DNA of 64,000 bases, taken from JBBRHQ01 sp963815645. Its GTDB lineage: Bacteria; Actinomycetota; Thermoleophilia; Solirubrobacterales; 70-9. Positions 59,716-64,000 of this stretch are shown here, piece after piece. The translations under genes were made by a program, and so were the position numbers. The notes under the pieces are model-generated. The model was not told the origin of the DNA and did not search any database. It was given only the letters and a program-made list of their open reading frames with translations. The stretch's first letter is position 1; the number at the start of each line of letters is the position of its first letter. The stretch lies in contig CAWFHL010000002.1 in the NCBI GenBank assembly GCA_963815645.1, positions 361,942 to 425,941 on the forward strand, read 5' to 3'.

Positions 59716-62700
59716 TCAGGGACCAAAGCCAATGCCCAGATCGCGCTCGCTGCCAAGCTCGCGCGTGAGTCCGCGCTCGTAGCCCCGCCGCAGCGCCCGC
59801 TGATGGTCTGAAAGCCGGTTGGCGCTTCGCTCCCAGCCAGCGCGCTCAAAGCCGCTTGACGGCTCGCTGCCAAGCGCCCGCTCTCTGTCCTTTATTCCAT
59901 GAGTCTGGCGGTGACGCTCGATCACTTCCACGCCGCCCTCCCAGCAGGCGAGGCTCTTCGCCTCGGTGGGCTTCTCCCCCAGGGCATTGGTGATGTAGGG
60001 GGGCGGTGCAGTGCGGTCGGCGGCGATCACGAGGCGGCGCCGGTCGGCGAGCTCGGCCTCGATCCCCGCCAGCTCGGCTCTATCCTGCGGTCCCACTTCT
60101 GGGCGCTGCGCGAAGCTCCGCTCGAGCTCCTCGCGCATATCCCGCAACCTGCCCTGGAGGCTGACCTCTGAGTTCTGAAGCCGAACAAGCTCGCGCTGAT
60201 CGGGCCGGCGCTGCTGCTCCAGCGCAATCCTGCGCTCGACAACGTCCGCCAACGCTTGCGCCATCTCCGCCGTCTGCTTGTGAAGGATGTTCGCGCGATC
60301 AGTCCCGCTCTCGGCTAAACGCACCTGCACATCGAGGTCCTCGCGCCTTGCCACGAGCTCGGGGGTCGCGCGCTCGCGAAGTGGCGCCCGCAGCTGCTCG
60401 TCTGTGGCGGCGAGCTGCGCTTCGTCTCTGACCATGGCCTCGCGGATGTGGTCAAGCGGCTCGCGATGAATGGGCTGGCGCGGCGCGTATTCCTCGCGCT
60501 CTGACTGCACCTCGGGTGTCGCGTAGAGGTAGGCCTGCTCGCGGGCGCGCGACATCGCGACGTAGTAGTCCTGCTGGCTCATCGAGGCGTCGGCGCAGAC
60601 GAAGGCAGCGTCGACGGTCGAGCCCTGGGCGATGTAGAGGTTGGCGGCGTAGCCGTGCTGCAGGGCCGGGGCGCCGCTTGCGGGATTGACCCGCTCGAGG
60701 TAATCGCGCTCAAGGGTCACCCGGCGCTCTTGATCAAGGCAGTCCAGGGTCAGGCTGTAGCGCTCGGCGTCGACGTCGGCGACCTGCCAGCGCATCCTGT
60801 TGCTGACCCCGTTGGCGGGCGCGTTTACCCGCGTCACCACCTGATCGCCGACCGCAAACGCTTGCCCGCCGACCTCGATCTCGGCCGCGCCGAGCGATCC
60901 ATGCTCATGGAGCAGCTCCCGCGCCATCGCATTCAGTCGCTCGACCTCTGAGTTTCGCTGCGTGATCATCAGCGCGTCAGAGCCGCCCGAGAACGAGTCC
61001 CACCAGTCGCTGACGATCGCCTCCCGCCTTGCGTCCGGATCGGGGGCGACGACGACGCGCTCGGCGGAGTGGTAAAGCTCAAACGCCTCGGCTCCGCGTC
61101 CTTCGCGGATCAGCCGCGCTGCGGTGCGGTCAAGCTCGTGGTGGTGGCGGATCACCTCGCGCAGGTAGATCGGCTCGCCTCGATCGGCAAGGGCGCTGAA
61201 GAGGCCACCCGCCTCAAGCTCGGGCAGCTGTGCGGGATCGCCGATCAGGACCAGCTTTGCTTCCGCGTTGTGCGCGTGGTCGATCAGCCGCGCCAATGTC
61301 TGTGAGTCGACCATCGCGGCCTCGTCGATCAGAAGCACCGAGCCAGCGGGCAAGGTCGTGAGCCCTTGCGCTTGGGAGTCGTCAAGCTCGGCAAGTAGGC
61401 CGGCGATGCTCTGCGCCCGCCGCCCTCCGCCGAGAGCACGTTGGCGGCGCGCCAGGTTGGCGCCGCAGCCCGCAGCGGGACGCCTGCCTGCGCCCAGCCT
61501 TCGGCTGCAGCGGCGATCGCGTAGCTCTTGCCGGTCCCCGCCTCGCCAATCACGATCTCCAGGCCTTCGCCATCGCTGAGCAGCCGCTGCACCATCTCGC
61601 GCTGGTCAGCCTTCAGGGTGGGGCGGCCGGCAATAACCCGCTCAGCGACCGGCTCGCCGGCGACAGCGCGCTCGCTGTCACGCATCACCTGGGCGGTGGC
61701 GAGGGCACTTTGCTCGAGCTCCCAGATCCGCAGCGTGGTAAAGCGCTCGCCCTTCGGACCCTCGCCGATCCGGACCACGTGCTCGGTGGCGAGGTAGGCG
61801 TCGGCGGTCTGCTCAATCAGCGCCGACTCTCCGCCAACTGGAAGCAACTCGGCAACGGCCTGGATCGCGTCGCGGCGGTCGAAGTGGGAGGCCCGCGCCG
61901 TGACCGCGCGGTCCAGCTGCTCGGCGGTCAGGACCGCGCGGGCGCCGGCCGACTGGTCGAGGTTGCGGTGGAGGATCAAGCCCTCGATCTCCTCCCGGTC
62001 AAGGCCGAGGGTGGCCCCTCGCTCGGCCCAGCGCTGCCGCAGGGTCTGCGGGCTGACCTCGTAGTCCTTGGCGCGGCGGGTGGCGAGCGTCGCTGCCTGG
62101 CGCGCGGCGCGGCTGGCATCCGGGCCTCCCGCAGCGGCGAGGATCTCCGCCCGGCGGGTGGAGAACTCGCGTAGCTGCTCGTCTTTGAAGCCGTCGATCT
62201 CGGCGATCCCGTTGCGGACCGGCTGCCAGCCAACCCCGAGGGTTCTCGTCAGCTCGTGGCGGAGCTGGGCCTCGTAGAGGTAGCCGGCGGTCTTTGCATG
62301 CGCATAGATCGAGGGGTGATGAAGCCGCGACCAGCGCCCATCGGGGCCTTTGGTCGCGTTGGCGATCAGAACGTGGGTGTGAAGCTGGGGATCGCCGGCA
62401 CGTGAGGAGCGGTGGCGAAAGGCAGCGGCGAGGTAGCCGTTGCCAGGCACGAAGGTGGCGCCGCCGTGACCGCGTCTGGCCCAGCAGGCCTCGCGCTGCA
62501 GATAGCCGAGCGCAGCATCGATCGAGCGCCGATGCGCGTCGAGCACCGCTGCCTGGGTCTCCGGGCTCGCTAAGGCCCAGGTCAAAGAGACCGACTTCGG
62601 AGCGGAGAAGGTGAGATCGAAGCCGGGGACCGGTCCCTGGCATCGGTTGACGCCGAGGCTTCCGATCAGTGGCTCATCTGAGCCGGGGTCGTGGCCACTG

Positions 62701-62875
62701 AGCATCGCGCGCACTGATCGACGCCGACGTCACCCTCGATGCCGAGCTCATGCGCGGCGTCGCCCTTCTCCCCGGGGGCTTCGCCTTCGACGGCGTAGTA
62801 GTCCTCGGCACCGTCTGCGACCTGCTCGAGGTAGTAGCGCTCCTGTCCGGCGCCAAGTTTTCCGATCGTAAGCAC
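59716..62875 (-). CDS. MobF-family conjugative relaxase/helicase (two frameshifts as read)
   Basis: About 1053 residues. From GTG 62875 the N-terminus reads LTIGKLGAGQERYYLEQVAD, GAEDYYAVEGEAPGE, with the family's Tyr pairs. A one-base loss near 62712 leads to LRAMLSGHDPGSDEPLIGS. The three-His motif is DPQLHTHVLIA near residue 155. The RecD-like helicase follows: Walker A GEAGTGKSYAIA, a second loss near 61415, then Walker B SVLLIDEAAM, QLPELEAGGLF, and YIAQGSTVDAAFV. The last ~250 residues are charged coiled coil. It nicks at an oriT and unwinds the strand for transfer; no oriT was recognised. Confidence 0.92.
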
Positions 62876-63187
62876 CACCCCTCTGTCGAAAAAGAAGGCG
62901 AAGTGCCTCACCTGCCCACCCGCGGTGATACTGCGTGGGGTGGTGGTCGGTTGGCGGCCTGGGGGCGGTTTCAGAGCAGACAACAAAGCTCTGAAAGAGA
63001 CTGATCTGGAGGTTGTTGGCAATCAAGGCTTGACTTCTTGCTGTCAGGGTTGATGAACGCGATGGCGCAGGACTCCCACCCGGACAAGGCGCTCGAGGCA
63101 GATACCGACTCGGAACGATCTGGGTCGAAGAGGGCGGCCACATCCTCATCGATGTGACTCCTCCTCGCGCGAGGCGGAAGCCGCGTC
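62876..63187. other. intergenic region upstream of the relaxase
   Basis: About 310 bases between the relaxase start and the oxidoreductase stop. No gene is convincing. It holds AGCTCTGAAAG-like and CTGATCTGGAGG patches near 62985-63010 and lower GC than its flanks; an oriT or the relaxase promoter would be expected here, but no diagnostic inverted repeat stands out. Confidence 0.4.
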
Positions 63188-64000
63188 TTAGCTCGAGACG
63201 GAGAGCAGTGTCTTGGACGATGCCGAGCGCTCTTCGATGGCCTGGTGTACCGCGCTGGCACAGGCTAGGGGCTCGATGGTTGGCTCCGGCTCGCGCAGCG
63301 CACCCCGGGCGACCAACGTGGTGACGGCGGCGAGCGCGTCCGAAACCAATCCCGGGCGCAGATCGGCGGTGCCGCCGACATTGAGCCCAATCAGGGTCCG
63401 CGTATTCATCCAGGCGTCGTCGCCAGAGATCGGCGGATCGTCGCCGCTGGCATTCCCGAGGATGACGTGGCGCCCGAAAGCCGCCAGCCGGTCGAACGCC
63501 GTCGTGCGCAGGGCACCGCCGACCGGATCGATGACGACATCGACAGAACCGTCCTCGCTGAGTTGCTCAAGGCGGGCGTCGAGCTCCTCGGCGATGACGA
63601 CTTCACTGCATTCCGCGGGTCCTCGCTCCGGGTCGTGGTCGACGACGCCGACGATGAGCGCGGCAGGGTGAAGCGCGGCAAGACGAGCGGTGGTGGCGCC
63701 GAGTCCGCCGCTGACGCCGAGCACCAATACTCGATCGCGTTGCTTGAGGGCCGACAGATGGTGGAGTGCGATCCAAGCAGCAACGCCGTTTGAGATCACG
63801 GCGGTGATCCGCTTAAGATCCGCGTCTTCGGGCAACGGGGCGACCATAAGCTGATGGGCGACTGCGACCTCGGCATATCCCCCGGCACGCTCGGTGCGCC
63901 CGAAATCATTCAGCAACGCAGCGACCGGCTGACCGGAAGCGAGTCCTTCGACATCGGGCCCGACGGCGCGGATGCGGCCGGTCACTTCGATGCCGGGCAC
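63188..64000 (-). CDS. zinc-type/quinone-oxidoreductase-like MDR protein (5' end outside window)
   Basis: At least 270 residues of a medium-chain dehydrogenase. PGIEVTGRIRAVGPDVEGLA and VAALLNDFGRTERAGGYAEV belong to the GroES-like domain, whose first ~60 residues lie beyond 64000. The Rossmann domain shows VLVLGVSGGLGATTARLAAL and VDVVIDPVGGALRTTAFDRL, then FGRHVILGNASG. It resembles QOR/NADPH:quinone reductases without a catalytic zinc. It may be element cargo or host DNA; the border is not visible. Confidence 0.88.
   Translation of the reverse strand: MPGIEVTGRIRAVGPDVEGLASGQPVAALLNDFGRTERAGGYAEVAVAHQLMVAPLPEDADLKRITAVISNGVAAWIALHHLSALKQRDRVLVLGVSGGLGATTARLAALHPAALIVGVVDHDPERGPAECSEVVIAEELDARLEQLSEDGSVDVVIDPVGGALRTTAFDRLAAFGRHVILGNASGDDPPISGDDAWMNTRTLIGLNVGGTADLRPGLVSDALAAVTTLVARGALREPEPTIEPLACASAVHQAIEERSASSKTLLSVSS

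Larger units (their letters stand above)
56629..62875 (-). mobile_element. integrative mobilizable element (minimum extent)
   Basis: From the tRNA-Cys 3' half at 56629 rightwards all genes are on the minus strand: DUF2442, DUF4160, tyrosine integrase, helix-turn-helix protein, sigma factor, MobF relaxase. A relaxase without type IV secretion genes in view suggests mobilizable rather than self-transmissible, but the right end is not in the window. Orientation of the tRNA fragment predicts that the intact tRNA-Cys lies at the right end, beyond 64000. Confidence 0.75.

Noticed and set aside
1..64000. CRISPR arrays, rRNA genes and insertion sequences
   Set aside because: No regularly spaced direct repeats, no rRNA sequence and no transposase reading frame were seen.

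Overview
The window is high-GC bacterial DNA with dense, often overlapping genes, frequent GTG starts and 4-base stop/start overlaps (ATGA or GTGA). Class E-type sortase, an Rpf-like muralytic protein under a c-di-AMP riboswitch, and a family of NTF2-like proteins beginning MSQENV and ending EALEAAGLSE point to an actinobacterium. I infer the Thermoleophilia (Solirubrobacterales or Gaiellales side), without a phylogenetic test.

Layout. 0-11 kb: dnaE, a SixA-type phosphatase, the Rpf-like protein with its riboswitch, argG coupled to a 52-residue membrane protein, a sortase, a cluster of coiled-coil proteins of unknown function, and a very small LPFTG surface protein. 11-29 kb: a surface polysaccharide locus with two O-antigen ligase/polymerase-like proteins, a chain-length regulator fused to a tyrosine-kinase domain, a flippase, four glycosyltransferases, a methyltransferase, a deacetylase-like protein, a sugar nucleotidyltransferase, an NAD-dependent epimerase and two paralogous secreted beta-helix proteins. 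29-46.5 kb: a minus-strand housekeeping series running thrS, infC, rpmI, rplT, a SpoU-type methyltransferase, pheS, pheT, argC, argJ, argB, argD. It is interrupted between infC and rpmI by a 5-kb sugar cassette (membrane protein, wecB, two DegT aminotransferases, FkbM methyltransferase). 46.5-50.1 kb: a large membrane protein, a 3D-domain protein and a cysteine-laced RTX-like protein.

50.1-56.6 kb is accessory DNA. It holds a tRNA-Val, small enzymes, and repeated whole and broken copies of one NTF2-like family. 56.6 kb to at least 62.9 kb is an integrative mobilizable element: the 3' half of a tRNA-Cys gene as attachment site, a DUF2442/DUF4160 pair, a tyrosine integrase, a helix-turn-helix protein, a sigma factor and a MobF relaxase/helicase. 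A partial oxidoreductase runs off the right end.

About twenty apparent single-base indels break genes, including the essential thrS and pheT. I read most of them as sequence or assembly errors rather than real decay, and I give such genes as one feature. True relics are marked separately.
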